A stretch of DNA of 64,000 bases from Nocardia jejuensis NBRC 103114 (GTDB taxonomy: Bacteria > Actinomycetota > Actinomycetes > Mycobacteriales > Mycobacteriaceae): positions 1 to 64,000 of the forward strand of contig NZ_BDBU01000055.1 of assembly GCF_001613145.1 (NCBI RefSeq), given 5' to 3'. How positions within the stretch are numbered: the stretch's first letter is position 1; each line of letters begins with the position of its first letter. Shown here piece by piece: positions 51,746-62,332 of this stretch. Under the pieces are notes generated by a model. That model worked only from the letters and a program-made list of their open reading frames with translations. It searched no databases and was not told the DNA's origin. A program made the translations under genes and the position numbers.

Positions 51746-52330
51746 TCAGGTGCGCAACAGCGCGTCCTGCACCTGCCGCAGGCGCTCGACATCACCCCGG
51801 AACCCGGCGACGGCATCGTTGTAGAGGAAGGCATCCCACAGCCTGACCAGTGCGTAAGCCAGGGTGGCGCGCTCGATCGGCGGTCGGTACCCCTCGGATT
51901 CGGCGCGCTCGATGAGAGATTCGAGCAGCCGGACCGCCGCCTGGTGCACCGGTCCGTCACTGCGGGTGATCATCCGCAGCGCCGAGTTGGACTCGTTGTC
52001 GAAATAGGTTCGCAGCGCGTCGTTTTCGACCAGCGCGTGGATTGTGTGATCGAGGATCAGATTCAGTCGTTCGCCACCGGTGGCGTGGGTCTGCCGATCG
52101 GCGTAGGCCGCCACGCGTTCGAGCTGGCGTGAGATCGCCGCTCCCAGCAGACCCTCCCGGGAGCCGAACCAGCGGTAGATGCTGGCCCGGCTGACACCCA
52201 ATTGCAGCGCGATGGCGTTCACGTCCAGGCGCTGACCGGCCATGAACACCGCGATCGCCGCGCGCAGCACATCGTCCCGGCTGGCCGAGGCCGGTCGGCC
52301 CGGTGCTCTGCTTCCGTCGGCGCGCGTCAC
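51746..52330 (-). CDS. TetR-family regulator coupled to the patatin gene
   Basis: 194 residues from GTG 52330, which overlaps the patatin stop by 4 bp (GTGA). N-terminal helix-turn-helix: ASRDDVLRAAIAVF...LDVNAIALQLGVSRASIYRWFGSREGLLG. The remainder is an effector-binding domain resembling the QsdR subgroup. It is co-translated with the phospholipase and probably autoregulates the pair. Confidence 0.87.
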   Translation of the reverse strand: MTRADGSRAPGRPASASRDDVLRAAIAVFMAGQRLDVNAIALQLGVSRASIYRWFGSREGLLGAAISRQLERVAAYADRQTHATGGERLNLILDHTIHALVENDALRTYFDNESNSALRMITRSDGPVHQAAVRLLESLIERAESEGYRPPIERATLAYALVRLWDAFLYNDAVAGFRGDVERLRQVQDALLRT

Positions 52331-53280
52331 GCCGAAAGCATAGGGGCCAGGTAGGCGGCCAGCGTTCGGGCGGTCACGGCGCGGCCGAGGGTGAGCGCCT
52401 CGCGCAGGCGGACGGGGTCGCGGTCGAGGCGGCCGATGCGAGGCGCGTCGTGCGGCGGGCGGATCTGCAGGACGGCCGGATCGGTGGCGAAGTCCTGTTC
52501 GTCGCGCTGATTCTGCAGGGTGCGCACGAGCCACGGCTGCACGGTCCCCGGTGCGTGCCGGGACAGGAAGCGCGCCACCACGCGACTCTCCAGAGATGAA
52601 GGCGGACGGTGGTTTTCGTCCTCACGGCGAGTGCGCAACACCAGTACCCGGGTCGCGCCCTGCACGAGAGCCGTTCGGATGGGCACCGACTCGGAGAGTC
52701 CGGCATCGACGTAGCGGTGCGCGCCGATCCGCACCGGCCGACCGGCCAGGATCGGCAGGCAGGTGGAGGCGCGCAGGGCGGTCTGCACCGAGAGCGGATC
52801 GGTCAGCCCGGCGTGCAGATCCACCGCCGCACCGGTGTCGGCATCGGTGGCGATGGGGTGGAAGGTGACCGGATTGGCGAGGATCGCGGGGAAATCCATC
52901 GGCACGATCCGTTCGTAGACGGTGTGCACCAGGTAGTCGGTATCGACGACCTTCGCGCCGCGCAGCGCCCGGCGAGGACTGATGACCCGGTTGATCACCT
53001 CGGGATTCCAGGCCCGTTCGGCGTCCACCGCGCGCCCACACAGCAGCCAGGCGGCGTTCAGCGCTCCGGCGGACGCGCCGTAGACGGTGTCGAATGTCGG
53101 CAACAGGCCCAATTCCTCGATGGCCGTGGTCATTCCGTGCGAGAACGCACCGCGCGAGGAACCGCCCTCGATGACCAGGGCGAGTCGATGGCCGTCGGTG
53201 CGCTGTCCGGGCGTGCTGGCCTCGCGGTGGCGCTTCGCGATGAGTTCGCCGACGCCGAGGGTGCTGTCCTGATCCGGCAA
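52327..53280 (-). CDS. Patatin-like phospholipase
   Basis: 317 residues from TTG 53280, supported by GAAGGAG 5 nt upstream. Oxyanion loop GGSSRGAF, nucleophile S70 in GASAG, and dyad D192 in DAGLSESVP are intact, so it should be an active lipid acyl hydrolase. No signal peptide or membrane anchor. It forms a coupled two-gene unit with the downstream tetR gene; the acyl-CoA dehydrogenase operon starts divergently 138 bp away. Confidence 0.9.
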   Translation of the reverse strand: MPDQDSTLGVGELIAKRHREASTPGQRTDGHRLALVIEGGSSRGAFSHGMTTAIEELGLLPTFDTVYGASAGALNAAWLLCGRAVDAERAWNPEVINRVISPRRALRGAKVVDTDYLVHTVYERIVPMDFPAILANPVTFHPIATDADTGAAVDLHAGLTDPLSVQTALRASTCLPILAGRPVRIGAHRYVDAGLSESVPIRTALVQGATRVLVLRTRREDENHRPPSSLESRVVARFLSRHAPGTVQPWLVRTLQNQRDEQDFATDPAVLQIRPPHDAPRIGRLDRDPVRLREALTLGRAVTARTLAAYLAPMLSA

Positions 53281-53418
53281 TGGGGCTCCTTCGCGCGATG
53301 TCCGAGGTTCCAGGCTACGCGAACCACGAGGCTATTTGAGACATTGAATACTCTGTGTACCATATCCACCGAATACCGGCTCCGCTGCGAGGCGGCACCG
53401 AAACTGGAGGTCACACGC

Positions 53419-54582
<1,164 letters not shown>

Positions 54583-54591
54583 GGAAGCACC

Positions 54592-55716
54592 ATGGATTTC
54601 GCTCTGACCGTCGAACAGGAAATGCTCCGCGACACCGTGCGCGATGTGCTCGCCCGGGGTTACACCCCTGAGCGTCGCACCGAGGTCACCGGCACCGAAC
54701 TCGGCTGGGACCCGAAGATCTGGGCCACTTTCGCCGAAATCGGCCTGCTCGGACTGACTTTCGCCGAGGAGGACGGCGGCATGGGCGCCGGTCCCATCGA
54801 AGCGATGCTGGTGCTGACCGAGATCGGCCGTCGCCTCGCCCCGGAACCGCTGCTGGACTGCGCGCTGGTGCCGGGCGGCCTCGTCGCCCGGGCCGGCACC
54901 GACGCCCAGCGCAAGGATCTGCTGCCCCGGATCGCGGAGGGGGAGCTGCGACTCGCCTTCGCCCACGCCGAACCCGGATACCGGTGGCCCGCCGCCGTGC
55001 GGCTCACCCAGGCCGAGCAGGGAGCCGACGGTTGGCGGCTCACCGGCCGCAAACATCCCGTCCCGCACGGTGATTGCGCCGATCGGCTGATCGTGAGCGC
55101 GGCGTCGCCCGAGGGCATCGGCCTGTTCCTGGTCGATCCCGCCGACCCCGGCGTGCGCCGTACCGGCTTCACCACCCATGACGGCCTGCGTGGCGCCGAT
55201 ATCGAATTCGACGGTGCGAGTGCGGAACGGCTCGGTGACGCCGGCGACGCCGCCTCGGAGATCGAGGCCGCACAGGTCGGCGCGCAAGCCGCACTGTGTG
55301 CCGAAGCGGTGGGCGCGATGGAGGAGTCGTTGCGGCTGACCTCGGAGTATCTGAAGACCCGCAAGCAGTTCGGCGTCCAGTTGCGCACGTTCCAGACCTT
55401 GACCCAGCGGGCCGCCGATATGTACGTCTCGCTGGAACTGGCGCGCAGCATGAGCCTGTACGCCTCCATGTCACTGGCCGACGGCATCATCGATCCGGTG
55501 GTGGCCTCGCGTGCCAAACTGCGAATCGGCCGCTCCGCCAGGCATATCGGCCAGGAATCCATCCAGATGCACGGCGGGATCGGCATGACCGCCGAGTATC
55601 CGGTGGGGCACTACACCGCGCGACTGACGGCCATCGAACACACCCTCGGTGACTCCAGCGATCACCTGCGCTACCTGGCGCGCTTCGTCGCCGACTATCA
55701 GATGGTCGAGATCTAG
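54592..55716 (+). CDS. Acyl-CoA dehydrogenase, second subunit
   Basis: 374 residues with GAGGAAGCACC before the ATG. Acyl-CoA dehydrogenase fold with FALTVEQEMLRDTVRDVLARG, FAEIGLLGLTFAEEDGGMGAGPIEAMLVLTEIGRRLAPEP, a poorly conserved central domain, and the C-terminal IQMHGGIGMTAEYPVGHYTARL. The weaker FAD-contacting region suits a partner subunit. It overlaps the end of the convergent tetR gene by 4 bp. Confidence 0.92.
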   Translation: MDFALTVEQEMLRDTVRDVLARGYTPERRTEVTGTELGWDPKIWATFAEIGLLGLTFAEEDGGMGAGPIEAMLVLTEIGRRLAPEPLLDCALVPGGLVARAGTDAQRKDLLPRIAEGELRLAFAHAEPGYRWPAAVRLTQAEQGADGWRLTGRKHPVPHGDCADRLIVSAASPEGIGLFLVDPADPGVRRTGFTTHDGLRGADIEFDGASAERLGDAGDAASEIEAAQVGAQAALCAEAVGAMEESLRLTSEYLKTRKQFGVQLRTFQTLTQRAADMYVSLELARSMSLYASMSLADGIIDPVVASRAKLRIGRSARHIGQESIQMHGGIGMTAEYPVGHYTARLTAIEHTLGDSSDHLRYLARFVADYQMVEI

Positions 55717-56348
55717 CGCGCCACCGGCGAACCCTCGGACGCGCTGTCGGACAACAGGGTTCGCAACGCCCGGGTGATGGCCTGGGACGCGGCCTCCTGA
55801 GAGAGGCCGCGTCGGTCCGTCAGTTGATGCCGGTAGGCCCAGCCGATCGTGGCCTCGGCCAGGTCGAGCAGTTCGGCGTCCTGGGATCCGTTCCGGGTGA
55901 GTTCCGGGGCGAAGGTTCGGCCCAACTCGTCACGGATTCGGCTGTCGGTCAGCCGCATTCGGTCGTCGACCTCCGGAATCGACTGCGATTCCAGCAGTCC
56001 GAGCAGGCGCGGATTGCGCTGGGCGGTGAAGATCGCCTCGCTCTGCCGCACGACGGCGTCGATGCGCTCGTACAGCGGCAGGGCGGGATCGGGGCGCACG
56101 AGCAGCGTTTCGACGTAGTCCGACTGCGCCTCGACGGCCGCCGTGCGCAGGCTGTTGCGCTCGGGGAAGTGCACGAAGACGCTGCGCTCGGAGACGCCGG
56201 CGCGGGTGGCGATGTCCTTCGAGGTGGGAACGAAGGTGCCTTCCTTCAGCGCCGCCAGCAGCGCCTCCACGATCGCCCGGCGCGTCTGCTCAGGATTGCG
56301 TCTGCGCCGCCGCACTTCGCCGGTGGCCTCACTCGTCCCCTCGCTCAT
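55713..56348 (-). CDS. TetR-family regulator of the alkyl sulfatase gene
   Basis: 211 residues. Arg-rich N-terminus followed by the helix-turn-helix NPEQTRRAIVEALLAALKEGTFVPTSKDIATRAGVSERSVFVHFPERNSL. The C-terminal domain (LLESQSIPEVDDRMRLTDSRIRDELGR) is of the general TetR type. A perfect palindrome at 56421 lies between it and the divergent sulfatase gene and is the probable operator. Confidence 0.88.
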   Translation of the reverse strand: MSEGTSEATGEVRRRRRNPEQTRRAIVEALLAALKEGTFVPTSKDIATRAGVSERSVFVHFPERNSLRTAAVEAQSDYVETLLVRPDPALPLYERIDAVVRQSEAIFTAQRNPRLLGLLESQSIPEVDDRMRLTDSRIRDELGRTFAPELTRNGSQDAELLDLAEATIGWAYRHQLTDRRGLSQEAASQAITRALRTLLSDSASEGSPVAR

Positions 56349-56420
56349 TCCTGCATCCGATCACAGCCCGCACCGAGTCGTCCATCGCGCGCGGTGTGTG
56401 GTGCGCCGCACCCGACCGCT

Positions 56421-56439
56421 ATTGCAGTAAGACTGCAAT
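56421..56439. promoter_or_regulatory. TetR operator overlapping the sulfatase promoter
   Basis: ATTGCAGT-AAG-ACTGCAAT, perfect 8-bp arms. TTGCAG within it can serve as a -35 with TACTGT 18 bp downstream (56446-56451) as -10, so a bound repressor would block the sulfatase promoter. Confidence 0.68.
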
Positions 56440-56625
56440 TTGCACTACTGTTCTCAGGTAGCAACCGCCGGGCGATGCGATGGCCGTCGACTCCTGGCGG
56501 GTAGAAGCTGACAATCTGTCAATGCGTGGATGTGAACCAATCGTTATCGGGAAATTGGCGAACTTCCGGCTAACACTTGCTTGGCTGGGTTCGGTGCTCG
56601 ATTCGATCGAGAACAGGAGATCGAC

Positions 56626-58692
56626 GTGGTCGGGGTAGAAACCACCGCCGGTGAACCGGAGAATCCGGGCACCGGCGGGTCGCGGGTGTCGCGACGCGGA
56701 ATGTTCGGCGTCGGCGCGGCGGCCCTCGCGGCGGTCGGCGTCGGGTCGGCGATCAGTGGGTGCGGGCCATCGGACGAGGTGAATCCGTCCGGCACGCAGA
56801 CCGATCCCACCGATGCCGTCGCGCAGGCCAATCGGAGACTGGCCGACACCCTTCCGTTTTCCGACACCGCCGACTTCGCCGACGCCGATCGCGGTTTCAT
56901 CGCCGCTCTGCAGCCGGGCGTCGTGAAGGACGCCGAGGGCAAGGTGGTGTGGGACACCGACTCCTACGGCTTCCTGCAGGGGACCTGTCCGTCCTCGGCC
57001 AATCCCAGTCTGTGGCGGCAGTCGCAGCTGACCGTCAAACAGGGGCTGTACGAGGTCGCGCCCGGGTACTACCAGATACGCGGGTTGGATCTGTCGAACA
57101 TGACCCTGGTCGAGGGCGAGACCGGCGTCATCGTGATCGATCCGCTCATCTCCAACGAGACCGCGGCGGCAGGGCTGGCGCTGTACCGCGCGCACCGGGG
57201 AAATCGGCCGGTCACCGGGCTCATCTACTCGCACGCGCACGTCGATCACTTCGGCGGCTCGCTCGGCGTGATCACGCCTGAGGACGCGAGTTCGGGACGC
57301 TGTCCGGTGGTGGCTCCCTCCGGATTCCTCGAGCACGCGGTCTCGGAGAACATCTACGCCGGTACCGCGATGTCCCGCCGGGCCGCCTATATGTACGGCG
57401 CGGCGCTGCCACGCGGTCCGAAGGGACAGATCGGTGCGGGACTCGGCCAGACCACCTCGGTCGGCACCGTCTCGCTGCTGGATCCCACCCTGACCATCAC
57501 CGCCACCGGCCAGGAAGAAGTGATCGACGGCGTCCGCATGGTGTTTCAGATGACGCCGGGCACCGAGGCTCCGTCGGAGATGAACTTCTACTTCCCGGAC
57601 CGCCGCATCCTGTGCATGGCCGAGAACGCCACGCACACCCTGCACAATCTGCTGACCCTGCGCGGTGCGCTGGTGCGGGATCCGCATGTGTGGTCCAAGT
57701 ACCTCACCGAGTCGATCAATCTGTATGCGCGCCAGGCGGATGTGGTGTTCTCCTCGCATCACTGGCCGATCTGGGGCACCGACAAGATCGTGGAATTCCT
57801 TTCCCTGCAACGGGATCTGTACGGGTACCTCAACGATCAGACATTGCGCGGGCTCAATCTCGGCTACGTGGGCAGCGAGATCGCCGAAGACTTCAGGATG
57901 CCGCCGAACCTCGAAAAGTCCTGGAACACACACGGGTACTACGGTTCGGTCAGCCACAACGTGAAAGCCATCTATCAGCGGTACATGGGGTGGTTCGACG
58001 GCAATCCCGCGCATCTGTGGGAGCACCCGCCGGTCGATTCGGCCACACGCCACGTGGACGCCATGGGCGGGGTGAGCGAAGTGCTGAAGAAGGCCCAGAA
58101 AGCCTACGACGCAGCCGATTACCGCTGGGCCGCCACGCTCACCAACTACGCCGTGTTCGCCGAACCGGACAACAAGAAGGCCAAAGACCTGGAAGCCAGT
58201 GTGTTCGAGCAACTCGGCTACGGATCGGAGAACGCCACCTGGCGCAACTTCTACCTCTCGGGCGCGTACGAATTGCGCAACGGTTCCTTCGGCACGCCCA
58301 CGGCTGCCAACTCCAAGGGGCTGCTGGCAGCGCTGACCGTGGACCAGGCGTTCGACGCCATCTCGCTGTTCGTGGACGGGCCCAAGGCGTGGGACCTGCA
58401 CATGGTCACGGACTGGAAGTTCACCGACAAGAACGATCAGGTGCATCGTGCCGAACTGCGCAACGGTGTGCTCATCCACTACGACCGCTGGCCGGAGGAC
58501 CGCTTACCCGCGCCCGACGCCACCATCACGCTGACCCGGGGCGGGTTCATTCAGAACATGATCGGAGGCGGCAGCATGCAGGACGCGATCGCCAAGGGCG
58601 AGATCAAGGTCGATGGAAACGTGGCGTTGCTGGCGCAGCTGAAAGGCGTTTTCGGCAAGCCGGATCCCGGATTCGCGATCGTCACGCCGTGA
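56626..58692 (+). CDS. Tat-exported alkyl sulfatase (SdsA1-type metallo-beta-lactamase fold)
   Basis: 688 residues from GTG 56626 (AGGAG 6 nt upstream; an upstream TTG at 56581 is less likely). A twin-arginine signal VSRRGMFGVGAAAL leads to a possible lipobox (ISGC). Metallo-beta-lactamase zinc site H203-A-H205-V-D207-H208 (YSHAHVDHFGG), further ligands in CMAENATHTLHN and FSSHHWPIWG. The alkyl-sulfatase dimerisation domain follows (YQRYMGWFDGNPAHLWEHPP) and a C-terminal SCP2-type domain (TVDQAFDAISLFVDGPKAWD). It cleaves sulfate from alkyl or aryl sulfate esters such as SDS outside the membrane. Confidence 0.93.
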   Translation: MVGVETTAGEPENPGTGGSRVSRRGMFGVGAAALAAVGVGSAISGCGPSDEVNPSGTQTDPTDAVAQANRRLADTLPFSDTADFADADRGFIAALQPGVVKDAEGKVVWDTDSYGFLQGTCPSSANPSLWRQSQLTVKQGLYEVAPGYYQIRGLDLSNMTLVEGETGVIVIDPLISNETAAAGLALYRAHRGNRPVTGLIYSHAHVDHFGGSLGVITPEDASSGRCPVVAPSGFLEHAVSENIYAGTAMSRRAAYMYGAALPRGPKGQIGAGLGQTTSVGTVSLLDPTLTITATGQEEVIDGVRMVFQMTPGTEAPSEMNFYFPDRRILCMAENATHTLHNLLTLRGALVRDPHVWSKYLTESINLYARQADVVFSSHHWPIWGTDKIVEFLSLQRDLYGYLNDQTLRGLNLGYVGSEIAEDFRMPPNLEKSWNTHGYYGSVSHNVKAIYQRYMGWFDGNPAHLWEHPPVDSATRHVDAMGGVSEVLKKAQKAYDAADYRWAATLTNYAVFAEPDNKKAKDLEASVFEQLGYGSENATWRNFYLSGAYELRNGSFGTPTAANSKGLLAALTVDQAFDAISLFVDGPKAWDLHMVTDWKFTDKNDQVHRAELRNGVLIHYDRWPEDRLPAPDATITLTRGGFIQNMIGGGSMQDAIAKGEIKVDGNVALLAQLKGVFGKPDPGFAIVTP

Positions 58693-58736
58693 CCGCCGAT
58701 TCCCGGCGGTAACCCGTACCAGGTAGGGAGGTGATC

Positions 58737-59162
58737 ATGGACTCGAGCGAGGAACCGAACCGGCCTGCGGGCGAGAGCAGTTCGGAAAGATCGGACCCTG
58801 CCGTTGACAGCCTCGCGCAGGCGAAGCAGGCGGCGGAGGTCGAAGTCGACTACCGGTTCACCCTCGCCAACGAGCGCACCTTCCTGGCGTGGATCCGCAC
58901 CGCGCTCGGCCTGCTCGCCGGTGGTGTCGCGGTGCATACGCTGGTACAGCCGTTCCACCACAGCGGAATTCGCCGCGCACTCGCGCTGAGCTGTATCGCG
59001 CTCGCCATCGTCGTCTCGATCGGGGCGTACACGCACTGGCGGCGGGTCGGGATCACCATGCGGCGCGGGGAACGACTGAAGGACACCCCGATGGTCCCGA
59101 TCCTGTCCGCCGGAATCGCGGCGGTCTCGGTGCTGGTGGCCTGGGCGGTGCTGTTCCGGTGA
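58737..59162 (+). CDS. DUF202 membrane protein
   Basis: 141 residues from ATG 58737, with GGGAGG 5 nt upstream. The DUF202 signature RFTLANERTFLAWIRTALGLLAGGVAV precedes three membrane helices (LLAGGVAVHTLV, ALSCIALAIVVSIGAY, PILSAGIAAVSVLVAWAVLF). It is a YidH-type inner-membrane protein of unknown role. It lies 44 bp after the sulfatase and is probably co-transcribed. Confidence 0.88.
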   Translation: MDSSEEPNRPAGESSSERSDPAVDSLAQAKQAAEVEVDYRFTLANERTFLAWIRTALGLLAGGVAVHTLVQPFHHSGIRRALALSCIALAIVVSIGAYTHWRRVGITMRRGERLKDTPMVPILSAGIAAVSVLVAWAVLFR

Positions 59163-59518
59163 CAGCCCCGACCCTGGCCGTGGAGCGGACCGCGCTGTCC
59201 TGGCGGCGAACCGCCGTCGCGGCCATGGGCACCGCCGCACTGTTCATCAATCACTCGGCGATGAACGGCTGGCGCGGTTCCGCGATCGCTCCGTTCTGCG
59301 CCGCTGTCGCACTGGGAGCGTTGGCGCTCATAGCTTTTCGGCGCAATCGGGTGCTATTGCACGACGAGAACGCCGACTCCGACACCGTGGGCACACACAG
59401 CGGAAGAGGACAGAGCCCGGAATTCGAGGGCGCACCGGACATCGTGATGACGACCGTGGTGATCATCGGCGTGGCGGTGATAGCCGCGATTGTCGGATTC
59501 GCCGATCCGGGTGCGTAG
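59159..59518 (+). CDS. Second DUF202-type membrane protein
   Basis: 119 residues from GTG 59159, overlapping the preceding stop by 4 bp (GTGA). LAVERTALSWRRTAVAAMGTAALF is the DUF202 signature, followed by two more helices (IAPFCAAVALGALALIAF and VVIIGVAVIAAIVGFA) separated by a hydrophilic 35-residue loop. Paired yidH/yidG-like genes are common; here they are attached to the sulfatase operon. Confidence 0.85.
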   Translation: MTAPTLAVERTALSWRRTAVAAMGTAALFINHSAMNGWRGSAIAPFCAAVALGALALIAFRRNRVLLHDENADSDTVGTHSGRGQSPEFEGAPDIVMTTVVIIGVAVIAAIVGFADPGA

Positions 59519-59569
59519 CAGGTGCTTTCGAACCGCCGAGTTCACCGCGGATCTTCGCGGTTCGCCGGG

Positions 59570-61591
59570 TCAGACGACCTGGGCGTCTATCAGCAGAGTC
59601 CAGATCTCGCCCTGGTCCACCACTTGGACACCCAGTTTTTCGGCCTTGGCGAGTTTGCTGTCGCCTACTCCGGCGCCGGTGATGAGCATGTCGGTGCTGG
59701 CGGAGACCGAGGAAGCAGCTGTGGCTCCGGCTTTTTCGCAGAGGCGCTGGAAGGTGGGGCGGGCTACCTTCTCGCCGGATCGGGGATCGCTGATCGCGCC
59801 GGTGATGACGACCGTTTTGCCCTCGAGGGGCGCGCCGGCGGCGATGACCGGGGGGAGGTCTTCCTCTCGAACATCGAGGGAGACACCGGCTTCGCGGAGT
59901 CGCGCGAGTTCCGGGCGCAGGCGGGTCAGGTGCGCGATCAGGGAGGCAGCGACCTTCGGGCCGATGTCTTCGACCTCGACGAGTTTCTCCTCGCCCGCGT
60001 CGGCGACCTCTTCCAGGGAGCCGAAGCCCGAGCGGGCCAGACGAGCGGCGGTGCCGTCCGAGGCCATCGGAATGGCCAGGCCGATCAGGGCGCGGCGCAG
60101 TCCGACCTCGCGGCTGGCGTCGATCGAATCGATCATGCGCTGCGCGGACACCTCACCCATGCGGTCGAATTCGAGCAGGCGCTCCTTGGTCAGGGTGTAG
60201 AAGTCCGCCGGGCCTTCGAGGTCGCCGGACTCGGCGAGACGCTCGATCCAGACGCCGCCGATGGCATCGATATCGGCGGCGGCGCGCGAGGCCCAGTGGA
60301 TCAGGCGGCGCACCGTTTGTGCGGGGCAGGACACGTTGGTGCAGAACAGTTCTCGGCTGTTGCCCTGCTCGGTCACCGGCTGTCCGCAGGACGGGCAGGC
60401 GGTCGGCGGAATGATCTCGATCTCCTCGCCGGTGCGCTTGGCCGCGTCGAGAACCCCTGCCACGAACGGGATCACGTCGCCCGCGCGGCGCACCAGCACC
60501 GTATCGCCGACCTTGATGTCGCGGGCGCGGATGACTTCCTGATTGGCGAGCGTGGCCTTGGTGACCGTGGTGCCGCCGACGAACACCGGCTCGAGCCAGG
60601 CGACGGGCACGATCTTGCCGGTCTTGCCGACATCCCAGATCACCTCGCGCAGCAGCGTGGTCTTCTCCTCGGCGGCGAACTTGAACGCCAGCGCGCCACG
60701 CGGGGAATTCGATCGGGTTCCGGCGGCGGCGTACGCGTCCCGGTCCGCGAGGCGCAGCACCGCGCCGTCGAGGTCGTAGTCGAGATCGTTGCGGCCCTGC
60801 TCGATCGCGCTGATCGCCGCCTGGGCCTGCTCGGCGTCGTCGCAGTGCCGCATCTGCGCACCCGCGATGCCGAGCGCGCGCAAGCCCTCCTCGAGGTCGA
60901 CCGCGGCCGCGTCCTCGGAGCTGTCCAGGTCGAATCCGAAGAACTGCAGGCGGCGCTCGGCGACTGTCGCCGGATCCTTCGCCCGCAGCGTGCCCGCCGC
61001 CGCATTACGCGGATTGATCAGCGGCTTGTCCGGATGGGCGGTGTTGTAGGCGAGGAACGTCGAGCGCAGCATGACCGCCTCGCCGCGCACCTCCACCCGC
61101 CCCGGCGCGTCGATCCGATCGGGGACACCGTCGACCAGCGCGCGGACCAGCATGGTCACGTCGTCACCGGTGGTGCCGTCACCGCGGGTCACCGCGCGGG
61201 TCAGTCGGCCGTCCTCGTAGACCAGTGACAGCGACAGACCGTCCAGCTTCGGCATGACCACCACGGACTGACCGGGGAAGCGATCGAAGAACGCCACGAC
61301 CTGCTCGTGCTTGGTCGCCTTCTCCAGCGACAGCATCGGCCGCGCGTGCCGGATCGGTGCGTGCAGCACCGCGGGCGCACCGACCTGCTCCAGCGGATTG
61401 GGATCCGGCGTCAACTCCGGATTCGCCTCGACCAGTCCCCGCAGCTCATCCTCGATCGCGTCGAACTCCGCGTCCGCGACCAGCGGCGACCCCTGATAGT
61501 AGGCATCGCGCAGCTCGATCATCCGGCTCGCCAGTTCTTGAATGCGTTCCCCAGTTTCCACAGCGCAGACGCTACCGATACCGACCGACAC
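59570..61591 (-). CDS. NAD-dependent DNA ligase, divergent LigA-type
   Basis: 673 residues from GTG 61591 (a GTG at 61561 would start ten codons later). Domain order is complete: NMN-binding Ia (RDAYYQGSPLVADAEFD), adenylation with K115-LDG (MPKLDGLSLSLVY), OB fold (PVAWLEPVFVGGTTVTKATLANQ), a four-Cys zinc finger (CPSCGQP...CTNVSCPAQ), helix-hairpin-helix repeats and a C-terminal BRCT. It differs clearly from the canonical mycobacterial LigA around the adenylation site and has an expanded BRCT loop (SDPRSGEKVARPTFQ), so it may be a paralogue rather than the replicative ligase. The ligA symbol is therefore withheld. Confidence 0.92.
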   Translation of the reverse strand: MSVGIGSVCAVETGERIQELASRMIELRDAYYQGSPLVADAEFDAIEDELRGLVEANPELTPDPNPLEQVGAPAVLHAPIRHARPMLSLEKATKHEQVVAFFDRFPGQSVVVMPKLDGLSLSLVYEDGRLTRAVTRGDGTTGDDVTMLVRALVDGVPDRIDAPGRVEVRGEAVMLRSTFLAYNTAHPDKPLINPRNAAAGTLRAKDPATVAERRLQFFGFDLDSSEDAAAVDLEEGLRALGIAGAQMRHCDDAEQAQAAISAIEQGRNDLDYDLDGAVLRLADRDAYAAAGTRSNSPRGALAFKFAAEEKTTLLREVIWDVGKTGKIVPVAWLEPVFVGGTTVTKATLANQEVIRARDIKVGDTVLVRRAGDVIPFVAGVLDAAKRTGEEIEIIPPTACPSCGQPVTEQGNSRELFCTNVSCPAQTVRRLIHWASRAAADIDAIGGVWIERLAESGDLEGPADFYTLTKERLLEFDRMGEVSAQRMIDSIDASREVGLRRALIGLAIPMASDGTAARLARSGFGSLEEVADAGEEKLVEVEDIGPKVAASLIAHLTRLRPELARLREAGVSLDVREEDLPPVIAAGAPLEGKTVVITGAISDPRSGEKVARPTFQRLCEKAGATAASSVSASTDMLITGAGVGDSKLAKAEKLGVQVVDQGEIWTLLIDAQVV

Positions 61592-61867
61592 ACGGGTGAA
61601 AGGACGGTGCGTCCGTGTTGCGGTCCCGGCTCCCGGCCCTGAAGCAGAGACGGCGCATCGAACTGCTGCGCATGGGTCGCCGAACCCCGGTGGCCGCTGA
61701 ACGGGTGCCGGTTCGCTGGACCGCCGGAGTCTAGGTCTTGCTTCATGACCGAGGTGCCGTCATACGACAGCACTCAGTGGCCGACTCGTTCTCGGTGCTC
61801 CGGTGTTTCGGCGGCAGGAAACCCCGGGCTGCCCTCGGTCGAGAACGTCATCGCCACGCGGCGCTGG

Positions 61868-62332
61868 TCAGTTGAGGTCGTCGGTGGCGTCGCGACCTGC
61901 CGCGCCCGCACGACGCAGGAAATCGGTGATCAGCGCGAGTGCGGGCTCGTCGTAGTCGGTGCAGATCTCGTCGAGGGAGCTGTTCATTCCGGCGAACAGG
62001 CCCAGTAGTTCGGCGTTGCGCTCGCGCAGAGCCCGGATGAGGGTCGCGCGTCGGTCGGAGGGGTCGGGATCGCGGGTGATCCAGCCGCCCTTCTGCAAGC
62101 GGTCGAGAATTCCGGTGAGGGTCGCGGGATGCAAACCGGCTTCGCGCGCAAGGGCTTTGGGGGCGAGGGGGCCCAGCCGGTTGATCACGTCGAGGCAGTC
62201 GAGGTCGACATCGCGCATCTCCAGCCGGCTGCCCACCTGCCGGTTGAGCAGGGACAGCTGATTGCTCAGCTCCCGCAATGCCCCTTTGAGCTCGACGGTC
62301 GCCTTGCGATGCGCAGGTGATACGGAACTCAT
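61868..62332 (-). CDS. MarR-family regulator
   Basis: 154 residues. Winged helix-turn-helix: LDCLDVINRLGPLAPKALAREAGLHPATLTGILDRLQKGGWITRDPDPSDRRATLI. The ATG coincides with the start of an inverted-repeat arm, so transcription is probably leaderless and autoregulated. It is divergent from the NmrA-like gene; the paired arms between them are the likely binding sites. Confidence 0.9.
   Translation of the reverse strand: MSSVSPAHRKATVELKGALRELSNQLSLLNRQVGSRLEMRDVDLDCLDVINRLGPLAPKALAREAGLHPATLTGILDRLQKGGWITRDPDPSDRRATLIRALRERNAELLGLFAGMNSSLDEICTDYDEPALALITDFLRRAGAAGRDATDDLN

Noticed and set aside
61615..61734. 39-codon plus-strand frame (GTG 61615) between ligase and marR genes
   Set aside because: Very Arg-rich, ribosome site poorly spaced, no terminator or conservation evidence; cannot be supported.
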